In this document: positions 7,931-17,559 of the stretch, piece after piece
How positions within the stretch are numbered: position 1 is the stretch's first letter
How the letters are laid out: each line of letters begins with the position of its first letter
NCBI GenBank assembly: GCA_001804865.1
Contig: MHBK01000001.1
Coordinates: forward strand, 104,063-168,062
Length of the DNA: 64,000 bases
Source: Lentisphaerae bacterium GWF2_57_35
GTDB taxonomy: Bacteria > Verrucomicrobiota > Kiritimatiellia > CAIQIC01 > GWF2-57-35
Direction of reading: 5' to 3'
Position numbers and translations under genes: made by a program
The notes under the pieces: generated by a model
Databases searched by the model: none
What the model was told of the DNA's origin: nothing
Seen by the model: the letters and a program-made list of their open reading frames with translations, nothing else

Positions 7931-10900
7931 ATGCAACTAAGTAAAACAAGTCTTGTTCGATATGCGCCGGGCCGCCGTCGATTGCATCACATTATCAACA
8001 GCGCCTTGCGGCGGCGGTTGGCCGTCCTGTTGGGCATGGTCGCTGCATCCGGATATGCGGAGGACCTGTTGCTGGAGCGTGTAACGGAAGCGACGACGGC
8101 GACGTACGTTTTGGGCGCCTGTGGAGCCGGGGCTCAAGGAGCGGGTTCTTCCGTCGGGGCCTCCGGCGCGGTCGAGTATCGATTTCCCATGGGAGACGTG
8201 ACGGCCGTCTACTCGTCGGATCAAGGTTGGTCCATCGGCGGGGGAAGCGTGATTGAACGAAGTTCAAAGTGGGGCGTTCCGACTTATACAGCCAACGATC
8301 TCTTTATGTTGGATGGGGAAGAAATGGCTGTATATATGGGATTCTATCACACCAGCCGCGAAAATTATTTGCGCATCAGGCAGCAGAATGCGGGTGGGGC
8401 CGACTCCTGGTGGCAGGTCGAAGCGCAGGACGGCACGGTTTCCAAATATGGGATCACCGCGGACTCGCGAATCGAAGGCATCGGCAAAGCGGCGACGCAA
8501 CCCAGGGCCTGGGCGATCAGCGAAGCGCGAAATGTACTGCGTGGAACGCTGGTTAAATATGTTTATGAAGAGGATGCCGCGACCGGGAGCTTTTATCTAT
8601 CAAAGATTATTTCAGGCAAGATCGGCGCCGCCTCCGCCAACGGGTTTGCTTCGACGACTTTGACGTATGAAGAAAAGCCGGCCAGTGAATGCGGTTGGAA
8701 TTACCGGCCGGGGTGCGCGGTCAAAAATCACAAAAGAGCGACCTGGGTGACCCGGCGAATCGGGTGCGATTCCAACGGCAACGGCGGATCGGCGGTCGAG
8801 GCGTTCAAAATCGACTGGGTACAAAGCGCGCTGATGGGCCGGTCGCTGGTTAAAGCCATAACCCCGTATGGAGCCGACTTGGTCAAGCAACTGCCGTCGA
8901 CCCGCTTCGAATATCCTACGCTGGCTGAAATGACGCTCGGGTATGAGGCTACGGGACGTGATTGGCCGAATGCCGGAGGCGACCCCTACATAGAGCGCAT
9001 CTGGTCCGGTTTGGACACGGAACCCTGCATGAACCGGCTGACGGCCCTTATGGATATCAATGGAGACCATTTGCCCGACAAGGTGTGGTGTGACAGCAGC
9101 GCGCGGATGTGGGTGAGACGCAATACCGGCGCTGGTTTCGAAGCCAACGATCAGGAATGGCAGAACGCCCGGGCCTGGTTGCGAAAGCAATATGTGCCAC
9201 GGGAGAAGTCCAACAACGAAACGATATCCAAGATGACGGGGTTTCAAATCCCGACACGCCGTGAAGGCAACGGGTGTGATATTGCAGGAGTTGCGGCTTC
9301 GTATTACAAAAATTGCTATGCCTATTCGAAAACCCATCAAGACATGATGGATTTGAATGGCGATGGGCTTCCTGATCAAATTTTCCAAGACTACACCACA
9401 GCCTATATACGGCGGAACAATGGGACCAGCGGTTTTCAGGCCGAGGAATGGTGGGGTCCGGGGAATATGATGTGCTGGAATGTCATACGGCAGACGCAAT
9501 GGAGCGATTACCGAGATGTTCCCGGGACAATCTATATTGACATGTTAGATATCAATGGCGATGGCTTGCCGGACAAAGTGGCCGATGCAAACGACGGGGT
9601 GATCTATGTTAGTTTTAACACACGTACCGGATTCAGAGACTGGGAAGTATGGGCTGGTGGGCAAAGCGATCCATTGTTTCAGAAGGCATTGAGAAAAACT
9701 GTATTCCAGAAAGTCACTACCTGCCTAACGGGTGGATATGAGTCTTGCTCGGGAGGCCGTGCATTCGTCGCAACGAAAAGATATGGAGTATTCGTTGCCG
9801 ACGGCCAACTGACCATCGCGGATATCAACGGAGATGGCTTGCAAGACAAGGTGGCTTGTGAGGCTGGCAAGACTTGGGTTTCGTTGAATACGGGACGTGG
9901 TTTTGCGGATAGAATCGAGTGGGTTAACGGTTCGCCAGGCGGCTTCAGTCACACGGAAAGCACCGAAGCGACCTTGGATGAAAGGGATCAGTATTTCCGC
10001 GACGGGCGCCTGCCCAATCAGGATTACGAGGATATCACGCTGCGGGAGTTCCTGGACATAAACGGCGATGGCTTGCCGGACCAAGTCTGGGCCGATAACA
10101 GTACGATCAGGGCTCGCATCAATACGGGAACTGGCTTCCTTCCCGAAATGGCGTGGGGCATTACTCCGGTGAATGCGCTGCGCAAATCGTCCGTACAAAT
10201 TCGCTCGACAACGAATATTGGCCGGGACGATCGGGTCTATTTTGACATGGCGGATATGAACGGGGATGGCGTTCTCGATTTGGTCCATCAGAACGGCGGG
10301 GGCATGAGCGTCTATCTGGGACGAGCTTTGTGGCCCAGCGACATGGCGTTGAAGCGCGTCACGAATTCCTTGGGTGGAGCGGTGGAATACAGCTATAAAC
10401 CCGCCGATCGGACGATGGGCGTGGTTTATCCTTTAAACCGGTGGGTGGTTAATGCCGTGACGGCCAAAGATGGTCTCGGGGGCGTCGAGTCCACGTCTTA
10501 CCAGTTTAGCGATCCAGCCTTTAGCGCCTCTACGAAAGAAGATCGTGGATTTGGCCGGGTCGTTCAGATCGATCCGGCGGGCAATAAGACGGAGACGTTT
10601 TACTGTCAGGACGATGTGTTGGCCGGGCTGGTTCAGAAGCAGATTGTGCGGGATGCCGACGGCAACATGTACTCCTACGTGTATAACACCTATGAAGATT
10701 TTGAGCATCGCCCCAATCACTGGGGCAACGGGATCACCAACGCGAGGCCTCTGGCGGGTCCGGCTGTATATGTTAAAGCGCCCAAGCTGGTGCAGCAAGA
10801 CACCTACCTGATCGATGGGCAAATGCTCGCCGATCAAGGCCGTCAACCTAGCGGGTCCGACTATAAACGACTGAAGACCTGCTATGACTACGCCATTTAC

Positions 10901-13900
10901 GGACAGCCTTTGGTTGTCGAGAACTTCGGCGAAGTCGACGCCCTGAGCGGAAACGATGTTCTTGCCGATAAGGTGCGGGTTGAATTCGGAAACCTGGTGA
11001 ACGCGTCCAGTTGGGCTTTTGCCCCCGAGTATAAGCGGGTGAAGGGGACCGACGGCCAGAGCGCCGACTATACCCGAACCGTGACCGAATACTATCGATA
11101 CAGTTGTTATCCGGACCTAGATCTGGGTTGGGTGGACAGCGGCTATCTTGCAACGCCTCCCTATTTGAAAGCCGTGTATGAAGAATATAGCGGGCAGCGA
11201 ATCTATAAGGCAAGATACGGATACGATGCCTACGGCAATGTGACGACGATAGTGGACGGCAACGGCAATTGCATTTGGACCTCCTTCGATACCCGGTATC
11301 GGAGTTTCCCTGTCGCCAGGACCAACGCAAGCGGCATGGACTACTATGCCACCCGGACCACGGAAGCGTACGAATACGACGGCCTGATGCGCGCAACCGG
11401 CGTCAAAGACGCCAATGGCGTCTGGACTCGTACGGGATACGATGTGTTCGGACGTCCGACCAACGTGATCGCTCATGGCGATTCGCCCTCTTTCCCGACC
11501 GTCCTAATGACCTATAATGACTTTGCTTTTCCCAGTTCATCGGTCGTCACGCAGCGCCAATATGCGAACTCTTCGGCTACCCTGGCCAGTTACACTTATC
11601 GGGACGGCCTGGGCCGGACGATTCAGACCAAGACCCAAGGCGTCGATACGGACGGCGCGGTCAAGTGGCGAACGGTGGATGTCTGGGATTACTATTCGGG
11701 CAATAAACGAATGAGCGAGCAAAGCGCGCCCTATTTCAGTTCCAGCGCGGCCTACAGCCCCCGCCGCCGGGGCGAGTTCACCAATCAGAGTTTCCTGGCT
11801 GCCGGCTGTGGAGCCGTGTCGCTCTCGTACAACCCGAACGGGACGTTTTCGGGAACCTACTCTTTTCCCTTGAGGACGGAGCATGTGAACGAAAAGGAGT
11901 ATGGTTACGCAGAGGAATTTGACGGCTTGGGCCGGGTCAAAGAAGTGAAAAGCTATTCGGACGAGTCGTTCGACACGGTTTACCGCCGGGACGCCTTTCA
12001 GTACGAGACCGCGCGGGGAAATGTGTTGAAGGTCGTCGAAGATGCCGACGGCGCGCAGATCGTCCACTCCGCTCAGTACGACGCTTTCGGACGGTTGATT
12101 TCCGCCGTGGATCCAAACTCCGGCAGCACCAGCTATACCTACGATCCCAACGGCAATATGCTCAGCCTCACCGATCCGAAGGGCAAGACCATCTACTATA
12201 CCTACGGGCCGTTGGATCGGCTTATGAAGGTGATGTATCCGGACGGCACGTCGATCTCCAACGTTTACGATCGCTACGTAGGCGAAGTCGCCAGTGGGTT
12301 CAGCACGGGACGGTTGACCAGGGTCGTCGATTCCAGCGGCAGCACGAGCTTCCGGTACGACGGACGCGGCCGAATCGTCAGCGAAGTGAAATTCATCCAG
12401 GGCTCGGCCGCCAAGACCAACGCTTACGTCTACGATTCGATGGATCGTATCGCCCGGATGGTCTATCCGGACGGGTCGGTCGTGAGCAATACGTACGACG
12501 GCAATGGATACATCAAGTCGGTCGGCTCGTCCGCGGACAAGACCCGCTACTTGATGACCAACACCTATAATGCGCTCGGCCAGATTGTTCTGCACAAACT
12601 CGGGAATAAGGCCCAGGATGTGTACGAATATTACACGGCTGTTCAAGGCAACTACCGGTTGAAGACGGCCCAGACGCGCCAGCAGAACAACACGTTGATC
12701 AGGGGCAACAGCTACAACTACGATGCGGTTGGCAATATCTCGGAATTGAACGCCAGCACGCCTGACGTAAACTACAGCCAAGCCTACAGCTACGACCCCC
12801 AGAACCGCTTGCTGGCGCAGACGTGCTCCACGTATATCGGCGGACAACTGACCTATTCTTACGACGCCCTGGACAACATCCGCAGCAAGACGACTGACGG
12901 AGCCCTGATAACCTACACGTATGATCCGGCCCGTCCGCATGCGGTCGCCGGCACCTCGGACCATTGGGTCTATGGCTACGACGCCAACGGCAATATGAAC
13001 TGCCGGGAACAGTCCGTCGGAGCCCCGCCGCCGCCCCCGCCGCCGAGTTCGGCTCTGATTGCGCGCTGGACATTCGACGAAGGCAGCGGAGCCTCGGTTC
13101 TCGATGTCAGCGGCAACGGGCATCATGGGACGATTCAAGGCGGCGCCGCCTGGACGGCAGGCCATCCGGGCTCCGCGCTTCGCTTCGATGGCGTGGACGA
13201 CTTTGTCGCCGTCGCCAATGCGGCGGGCATCCCGGCCGGCAACGAGCCCTACACCATCGAAGCCTGGATCAAACCGGAATCGATGGGCGCCCGCGGCATC
13301 ATCGGCTGGGGGCGGTTCGATCAGGCCGGGCAAATGAATTCCGTGCGGTTGACGGATTGGGGGTTGTTGAATTCGTGGTTCGCCAACGATCTGTGGGTCA
13401 GCGCGCCGGGGCTCCTGGGCAACTGGCATCATGTGGCCGCGGTGTACGACGGAACGACGCGGTCGGTTTACTTGGACGGCGTATGCATAGGCGCGGATGC
13501 GCCGGGGCAACATACGGCAACGGCCGAAAACCTGGTGCTGGGCCGGGACTGCTTCACCTCGTACTTCCACGGAACGATCGACGAGCTGAGCGTCTGGCGC
13601 GGCGCGCGGACGCCAGGCGAAGTGGCCCGCGACAGCGAATCGATTCTCAACCCCAGCGGACTGGCGGCGTTGTGGTCCTTCAATGAGAATGGCGGGACAG
13701 TCGTGCATGATTCCAGCGGCAACGGCAATCATGGGACGGTCAACGGCGGCACAATCGACGGCGGGGTTCTGCTGTTGGACGGCGTGGACGATTTCGTGTC
13801 GGTGGCGAATCTGACGGGGATACCGGAGGGCAATCAGCCCTATACGATCGGGGCCAGCATCCAACCGATGGAAATGGGCGCCCGAGGCATTGTCGGCTGG

Positions 13901-16831
13901 GGGGTCTATGGCCCCAACAATGGCGCGAATGCGCTGCGTTTGACGGATGCGGGCGTAGTGAACTATTGGTGGGGGAACGATCTGACGGCGGAGGCCGTAT
14001 CGCCGGGGACCGTGACGGCTACCTATGACGGCAAGACCCGGTCGATCTATGTCAACGGCGTGTTGGTCGGCTCGGATACGCCCACCGTCGCGCATGCCGT
14101 CATGCCGCAGGGGTTCACGATCGGACGTACGTGCGTCAGCGAGTACTTCAAGGGGGCCCTAAACGGGGTGGCGATCTGGCGGCGGGCGTTGAGCGCCGAT
14201 GAAGTGTACCGGAGTTGGGCGGAGGTCAACCAGCCGGCCTTGGGCGCCCGTTGGACCTTCGACGAAGGCAGCGGCACGACGCTCCATGACGCCAGCGGCA
14301 ACGGCAATCACGGCGCGATCTCGGGGGCGACTTGGGTGAAGGGCAAGCAGGGCAATGCGTTGTACTTTGACGGGATCAACGACGTAGTGTCGATGGCCGC
14401 CATGACGGGGATTCCCACCAACGACGAGACCTTCTCCATCACCGCCTGGATCAAGCCGGAGACGATGCACGAGGGCGGGATCGTGGGGTGGGGGAACTTT
14501 ACGAATCTGGGCAAGGCGACCGGACTGAAGTTGAGCGTGGGGGGGCTGATCGATACATGGGGTGTGGACGATCTGGACGTGCCAACCTCAACGCTGATCG
14601 GCCGTTGGCATCATGTGGCCGTCACCTTCGACGGGGTCACGCGAACGCACACGATCTACCTCGATGGCGCCCCAATCGCCTATGAGATCCCTAGTACAAC
14701 CCACAACGCGCAGTCAACGAATCTGAAGATCGGCCGGACGACCACGCGTCTGGGCGTGAACGAGTTCTTCAAGGGCGCGATCGACGAAGTGGCCGTCTGG
14801 CGCGGCGTCCTCTCGGCCGAAGAGGTGTTCTACCAATACCAGCAGCTCAACAAGAACCTGCCGGACCTGGCCGCGCGTTGGAAGTTCGATGAAGGCAGCG
14901 GTACGACGGTTGCCGATTCCAGCGGCAACGGCAATAACGGGACCATCAGCGGCGCGACCTGGGCGCCGGGCGCCGTGCGCAACGGGCTGCGGTTTGACGG
15001 AGTGGACGACTTCGTGAATGTCCCGATCTGTTCGGCGTTGCCCGACGGAGACTGTCCGTACACCGTTGAGGCGTGGATCAAGCCGGAGTCGGCGGCTGGA
15101 AGTCACTACGTCGTGATGTGGGGCCAACCGAGATTCAACCGGATGAACTCGCTTTGCTACATCGACAACGTGGGCAGCGGCCAGCTCATGGATAGCTGGG
15201 GCAGCAGTATGTATCTGTTCGCGGATACGGCGGACCTTGCCGGCGGCTGGCATCATATCCTGTCTACGTATGACGGAACGAATGTCAGCCTATTCGTGGA
15301 TGGGAATCTCGCTGCTCGCGACTTGGCCTTCACGTCCCGACGCTCGTATTGCTTGAACCTGATGCTCGGACGCAAGGGCGATGCGATCGACGGCTACTTC
15401 AACTACTTCAAAGGGACGATTGACGAGTTGTGCATCTGGCGCAAGGCCATGAACGACGACGAGGCCAAACGGCGGTGCGCCGCCACGACGGCCACCTCGT
15501 ACACGTACGACCACGAGGATCGTCTCGTCAACATCGAGAGTCCCAGTTTCATCGGAAGCTATGTCTATGACTTCAGCGGCCGACGCGTGAAGAAAACCGA
15601 GAGCGGGATCGTCACCTACTACTTCAGCCCGCTGTACGAAATAGAGAATGGGACCGCCATCAAGTACTACTATGCCGATGGCGAGCTGGTAGCCCAAGAC
15701 AAGGGCGGAACGCTGACGTATTACCATAGCGATCACTTGAACAGCATCTCCCGGGTAACCGACGCCGCAGGCAACGAAATCCGCCGGATGGAATACCTGC
15801 CCTACGGCCAGACGAACGTTTCTTCGGGCTCCGGCGCCGAACCAAAATACGCCTATACCGGCCAGGAGAAAGACAGCTCCGGCCTCTACTACTACGGCGC
15901 GCGGTTCTACGATCCTGAACTCGGTCGATTCCTGACGCTAGATCCGTTGGGGGATGATTACTGCTACGCGCTTAATAACCCCATCATGTTCAACGATCCG
16001 TCGGGGATGCAGTCGCTGTTCGCGGGCGATTATCAGGTTAGAGATTCTTATTCGGCGGGAACATTCGCAACAGCGGAAAGCTCCCAGTTCGACAGAGCGC
16101 AGTTGAACAGTATGTTGCAGGGTTGCAAGCCTCTTCCGATGGAATTCAAGTCGGGTGGGTTCAGTCAAATCCCCGGGTGGGCTCAGTCCAAGTCAGGCGG
16201 ATTCAGTCCTAGCCCCGAATGGGCTCAGTCCAAGTCGGGCGGATTCAGCACAAGCCCCGAGTGGGCCCAATCCAAGTCGGGTGGGTTCACGCCATTGCCG
16301 GAAGAATGGAGGCGACTGATACAAGCGCCTTGGACGAAGGAGCGTGGTGTTGGAGTGATCGGCCAGGTAAAAGAATATGGGCGGATTGGCAGCGACTATG
16401 ATTTAGCTGTGGACTTTACTGGATGGAGGCGGCAGGAGATCTACGATGAAATGGCGCGCCTCAGCCGGGAACACCGGACTCGTGGCGGCAAAAAATGGCA
16501 AGTCGAGTATGCGATGCTGATTAACAGGGCGGGGAGACTGGTCGCGAGGCCGGGATATGGGCGAGGGTACGGTGGGCCGGAAGAAGATGGCTGTCCGATG
16601 AGCGTTGTGATCCAGGACGGAGAGAAGTGCATACTTCATACCCACTTGGGCAGCGTTGCCCCTAGCATCGATGACGTGTACACAATCACCGGTCACGGAT
16701 TTAAACGTTTTCACATTGTTCTATGGGAAAATGGGTTTGGCCGTAGATATAATACGGGCAAACTATTCAAGGCGCATTGGGCAACGGGCGCGATGCAGAA
16801 GTACATGAAGAAGAAAGCTGAGAATCCCTAA
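7931..16831 (+). CDS. Giant RHS/YD-repeat surface protein with LamG insert and JAB-like C-terminal domain
   Basis: 2966 residues. In order: signal segment (about 27-43); SpvB/TcaC-like N-terminal region; six FG-GAP-like repeats with the core DxNGDG at about 375, 474, 540, 631, 709 and 775; YD repeats (about 1096-1695); a Pro run, then four LamG/concanavalin-like domains (about 1707-2515); remaining YD repeats; the RHS core YYGARFYDPELGRFLTLDP (about 2653-2672); a 14-residue repeat tract (2740-2793); and a variable tip. The tip has a JAMM-like pattern: E2859 in QVEYAMLI, then H2903-T-H2905, S2912 and D2915. RHS shells enclose and release such tips as toxins. The LamG insert may bind glycans. 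No canonical immunity gene is recognised; the next gene is a small membrane protein. Confidence 0.9.
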   Translation: MQLSKTSLVRYAPGRRRLHHIINSALRRRLAVLLGMVAASGYAEDLLLERVTEATTATYVLGACGAGAQGAGSSVGASGAVEYRFPMGDVTAVYSSDQGWSIGGGSVIERSSKWGVPTYTANDLFMLDGEEMAVYMGFYHTSRENYLRIRQQNAGGADSWWQVEAQDGTVSKYGITADSRIEGIGKAATQPRAWAISEARNVLRGTLVKYVYEEDAATGSFYLSKIISGKIGAASANGFASTTLTYEEKPASECGWNYRPGCAVKNHKRATWVTRRIGCDSNGNGGSAVEAFKIDWVQSALMGRSLVKAITPYGADLVKQLPSTRFEYPTLAEMTLGYEATGRDWPNAGGDPYIERIWSGLDTEPCMNRLTALMDINGDHLPDKVWCDSSARMWVRRNTGAGFEANDQEWQNARAWLRKQYVPREKSNNETISKMTGFQIPTRREGNGCDIAGVAASYYKNCYAYSKTHQDMMDLNGDGLPDQIFQDYTTAYIRRNNGTSGFQAEEWWGPGNMMCWNVIRQTQWSDYRDVPGTIYIDMLDINGDGLPDKVADANDGVIYVSFNTRTGFRDWEVWAGGQSDPLFQKALRKTVFQKVTTCLTGGYESCSGGRAFVATKRYGVFVADGQLTIADINGDGLQDKVACEAGKTWVSLNTGRGFADRIEWVNGSPGGFSHTESTEATLDERDQYFRDGRLPNQDYEDITLREFLDINGDGLPDQVWADNSTIRARINTGTGFLPEMAWGITPVNALRKSSVQIRSTTNIGRDDRVYFDMADMNGDGVLDLVHQNGGGMSVYLGRALWPSDMALKRVTNSLGGAVEYSYKPADRTMGVVYPLNRWVVNAVTAKDGLGGVESTSYQFSDPAFSASTKEDRGFGRVVQIDPAGNKTETFYCQDDVLAGLVQKQIVRDADGNMYSYVYNTYEDFEHRPNHWGNGITNARPLAGPAVYVKAPKLVQQDTYLIDGQMLADQGRQPSGSDYKRLKTCYDYAIYGQPLVVENFGEVDALSGNDVLADKVRVEFGNLVNASSWAFAPEYKRVKGTDGQSADYTRTVTEYYRYSCYPDLDLGWVDSGYLATPPYLKAVYEEYSGQRIYKARYGYDAYGNVTTIVDGNGNCIWTSFDTRYRSFPVARTNASGMDYYATRTTEAYEYDGLMRATGVKDANGVWTRTGYDVFGRPTNVIAHGDSPSFPTVLMTYNDFAFPSSSVVTQRQYANSSATLASYTYRDGLGRTIQTKTQGVDTDGAVKWRTVDVWDYYSGNKRMSEQSAPYFSSSAAYSPRRRGEFTNQSFLAAGCGAVSLSYNPNGTFSGTYSFPLRTEHVNEKEYGYAEEFDGLGRVKEVKSYSDESFDTVYRRDAFQYETARGNVLKVVEDADGAQIVHSAQYDAFGRLISAVDPNSGSTSYTYDPNGNMLSLTDPKGKTIYYTYGPLDRLMKVMYPDGTSISNVYDRYVGEVASGFSTGRLTRVVDSSGSTSFRYDGRGRIVSEVKFIQGSAAKTNAYVYDSMDRIARMVYPDGSVVSNTYDGNGYIKSVGSSADKTRYLMTNTYNALGQIVLHKLGNKAQDVYEYYTAVQGNYRLKTAQTRQQNNTLIRGNSYNYDAVGNISELNASTPDVNYSQAYSYDPQNRLLAQTCSTYIGGQLTYSYDALDNIRSKTTDGALITYTYDPARPHAVAGTSDHWVYGYDANGNMNCREQSVGAPPPPPPPSSALIARWTFDEGSGASVLDVSGNGHHGTIQGGAAWTAGHPGSALRFDGVDDFVAVANAAGIPAGNEPYTIEAWIKPESMGARGIIGWGRFDQAGQMNSVRLTDWGLLNSWFANDLWVSAPGLLGNWHHVAAVYDGTTRSVYLDGVCIGADAPGQHTATAENLVLGRDCFTSYFHGTIDELSVWRGARTPGEVARDSESILNPSGLAALWSFNENGGTVVHDSSGNGNHGTVNGGTIDGGVLLLDGVDDFVSVANLTGIPEGNQPYTIGASIQPMEMGARGIVGWGVYGPNNGANALRLTDAGVVNYWWGNDLTAEAVSPGTVTATYDGKTRSIYVNGVLVGSDTPTVAHAVMPQGFTIGRTCVSEYFKGALNGVAIWRRALSADEVYRSWAEVNQPALGARWTFDEGSGTTLHDASGNGNHGAISGATWVKGKQGNALYFDGINDVVSMAAMTGIPTNDETFSITAWIKPETMHEGGIVGWGNFTNLGKATGLKLSVGGLIDTWGVDDLDVPTSTLIGRWHHVAVTFDGVTRTHTIYLDGAPIAYEIPSTTHNAQSTNLKIGRTTTRLGVNEFFKGAIDEVAVWRGVLSAEEVFYQYQQLNKNLPDLAARWKFDEGSGTTVADSSGNGNNGTISGATWAPGAVRNGLRFDGVDDFVNVPICSALPDGDCPYTVEAWIKPESAAGSHYVVMWGQPRFNRMNSLCYIDNVGSGQLMDSWGSSMYLFADTADLAGGWHHILSTYDGTNVSLFVDGNLAARDLAFTSRRSYCLNLMLGRKGDAIDGYFNYFKGTIDELCIWRKAMNDDEAKRRCAATTATSYTYDHEDRLVNIESPSFIGSYVYDFSGRRVKKTESGIVTYYFSPLYEIENGTAIKYYYADGELVAQDKGGTLTYYHSDHLNSISRVTDAAGNEIRRMEYLPYGQTNVSSGSGAEPKYAYTGQEKDSSGLYYYGARFYDPELGRFLTLDPLGDDYCYALNNPIMFNDPSGMQSLFAGDYQVRDSYSAGTFATAESSQFDRAQLNSMLQGCKPLPMEFKSGGFSQIPGWAQSKSGGFSPSPEWAQSKSGGFSTSPEWAQSKSGGFTPLPEEWRRLIQAPWTKERGVGVIGQVKEYGRIGSDYDLAVDFTGWRRQEIYDEMARLSREHRTRGGKKWQVEYAMLINRAGRLVARPGYGRGYGGPEEDGCPMSVVIQDGEKCILHTHLGSVAPSIDDVYTITGHGFKRFHIVLWENGFGRRYNTGKLFKAHWATGAMQKYMKKKAENP
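13048..15470 (+). repeat. Four tandem LamG-encoding repeats inside the RHS gene
   Basis: Four copies of about 560-610 bases, each encoding the same plan: WTFDEGSG, a short GNG(N/H)HGT turn, FDGVDDFV, EAWIKPE, GxWHHV, YDGxTRSVYLDG, and a final FKGxIDE(V/L)xxWR. They interrupt the YD-repeat series between NMNCREQSVG and TSYTYDHEDRLVN. The first copy is introduced by a run of prolines. The second copy is the most diverged (GASIQPMEMG in place of EAWIKPE). Confidence 0.88.
16148..16309 (+). repeat. 42-bp direct repeats in the RHS C-terminal tail
   Basis: Four in-frame copies of a 42-bp unit encode KSGGFSxxPxWAQS (14 residues); the last copy is degenerate. They lie between the RHS core and the C-terminal tip domain and probably act as a flexible spacer. 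Confidence 0.88.
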
Positions 16832-16838
16832 CCAAGGA

Positions 16839-16916
16839 CCGCTCGGGGTCACTGCCGCTCGGGGTCACAGCCGCACGGGGTCCAGCCGCACGGGGTCAGT
16901 GCCGCTCGGGGTCAGG
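16839..16916 (+). repeat. Five direct repeats of CCGC(T/A)CGGGGTC
   Basis: Five copies of a roughly 15-16-base unit follow the RHS stop codon directly, and the tract ends in GGGGTCAGGCATAGACA. GGGGTCAGG followed by GACA and TAGAC-like stretches resembles the termini of REP-associated (IS200-like) elements, from general recall, but no transposase is present. Confidence 0.75.
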
Positions 16917-17016
16917 CATAGACAATAGACTTAGAGGGAGTGCTCTTTGAAACAGTGCAGGGCGAAAAGCTTTGGGAAGCAATTGGATCGCGGAGAGATA
17001 GAAGAGAAAGCGGTAT

Positions 17017-17559
17017 ATGGCGACTTATGAAATTCGGCGGATAACGTGTTCGAAGTGCGGGCGGAAGGTCGTTTGGGGGTTTCGGCGGTTTGGGCCGGCG
17101 CGGGTTTGTTGCGGGCGCTGCCAGGCGCTCCTGATTACAGATTTCGAATCCGATTGGATGCAGCCGTTTCCTTCGTGGGGGCGGGGGGACTCGTGGTTGA
17201 ATTCCAACAAGCTCTGGCTTGCGTTGGCCGAAGTCATGGTTCCTTCATGGATCGGTGTTCCAGGGTTGATCGGATTTGTCTTTCATATGTTTATTTTCGC
17301 TGTGGTCCTGGGGGCGGCGACTCTGGCGGCCGTGCCGGTCGCGCAGTGGGCGTCGTCGTTGACCGAGCCCGGTCTGCATCACAATCTGCTGGTTCGCTCC
17401 TTCGGGCATTTGCTCAACTTCGGCGCCATGCTGGCGGTCATCTGTTTTTATCCGGTTCTCCTGCTCGGGAGGCTGCATCTTCTGGTGCGCGAAGCGAACG
17501 AATACTATCGCACCCAGACTCCGCCGGTTTGGAGGCGACGGCCCGCGTTTTTCGGTTAG
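17017..17559 (+). CDS. Zinc-ribbon integral membrane protein
   Basis: A 180-residue protein of unknown family. Residues about 10-40 hold a CxxC...CxxC zinc ribbon (ITCSKCGRKVVW, VCCGRCQALL). Two hydrophobic segments follow (about 85-112 and 130-150), so it is a small membrane protein with the ribbon on one face. It lies 185 bases after the RHS gene on the same strand. Two-helix membrane proteins are common as immunity partners of exported toxins, and this position is where one would look, but nothing in the sequence proves that role. Confidence 0.6.
   Translation: MATYEIRRITCSKCGRKVVWGFRRFGPARVCCGRCQALLITDFESDWMQPFPSWGRGDSWLNSNKLWLALAEVMVPSWIGVPGLIGFVFHMFIFAVVLGAATLAAVPVAQWASSLTEPGLHHNLLVRSFGHLLNFGAMLAVICFYPVLLLGRLHLLVREANEYYRTQTPPVWRRRPAFFG

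Noticed and set aside
11537..14095. 852-codon minus-strand frame opposite the RHS gene
   Set aside because: Shadow of the third-position GC pattern; composition is Arg/Gly/His-rich and non-protein-like, while the plus strand has clear YD and LamG domains.
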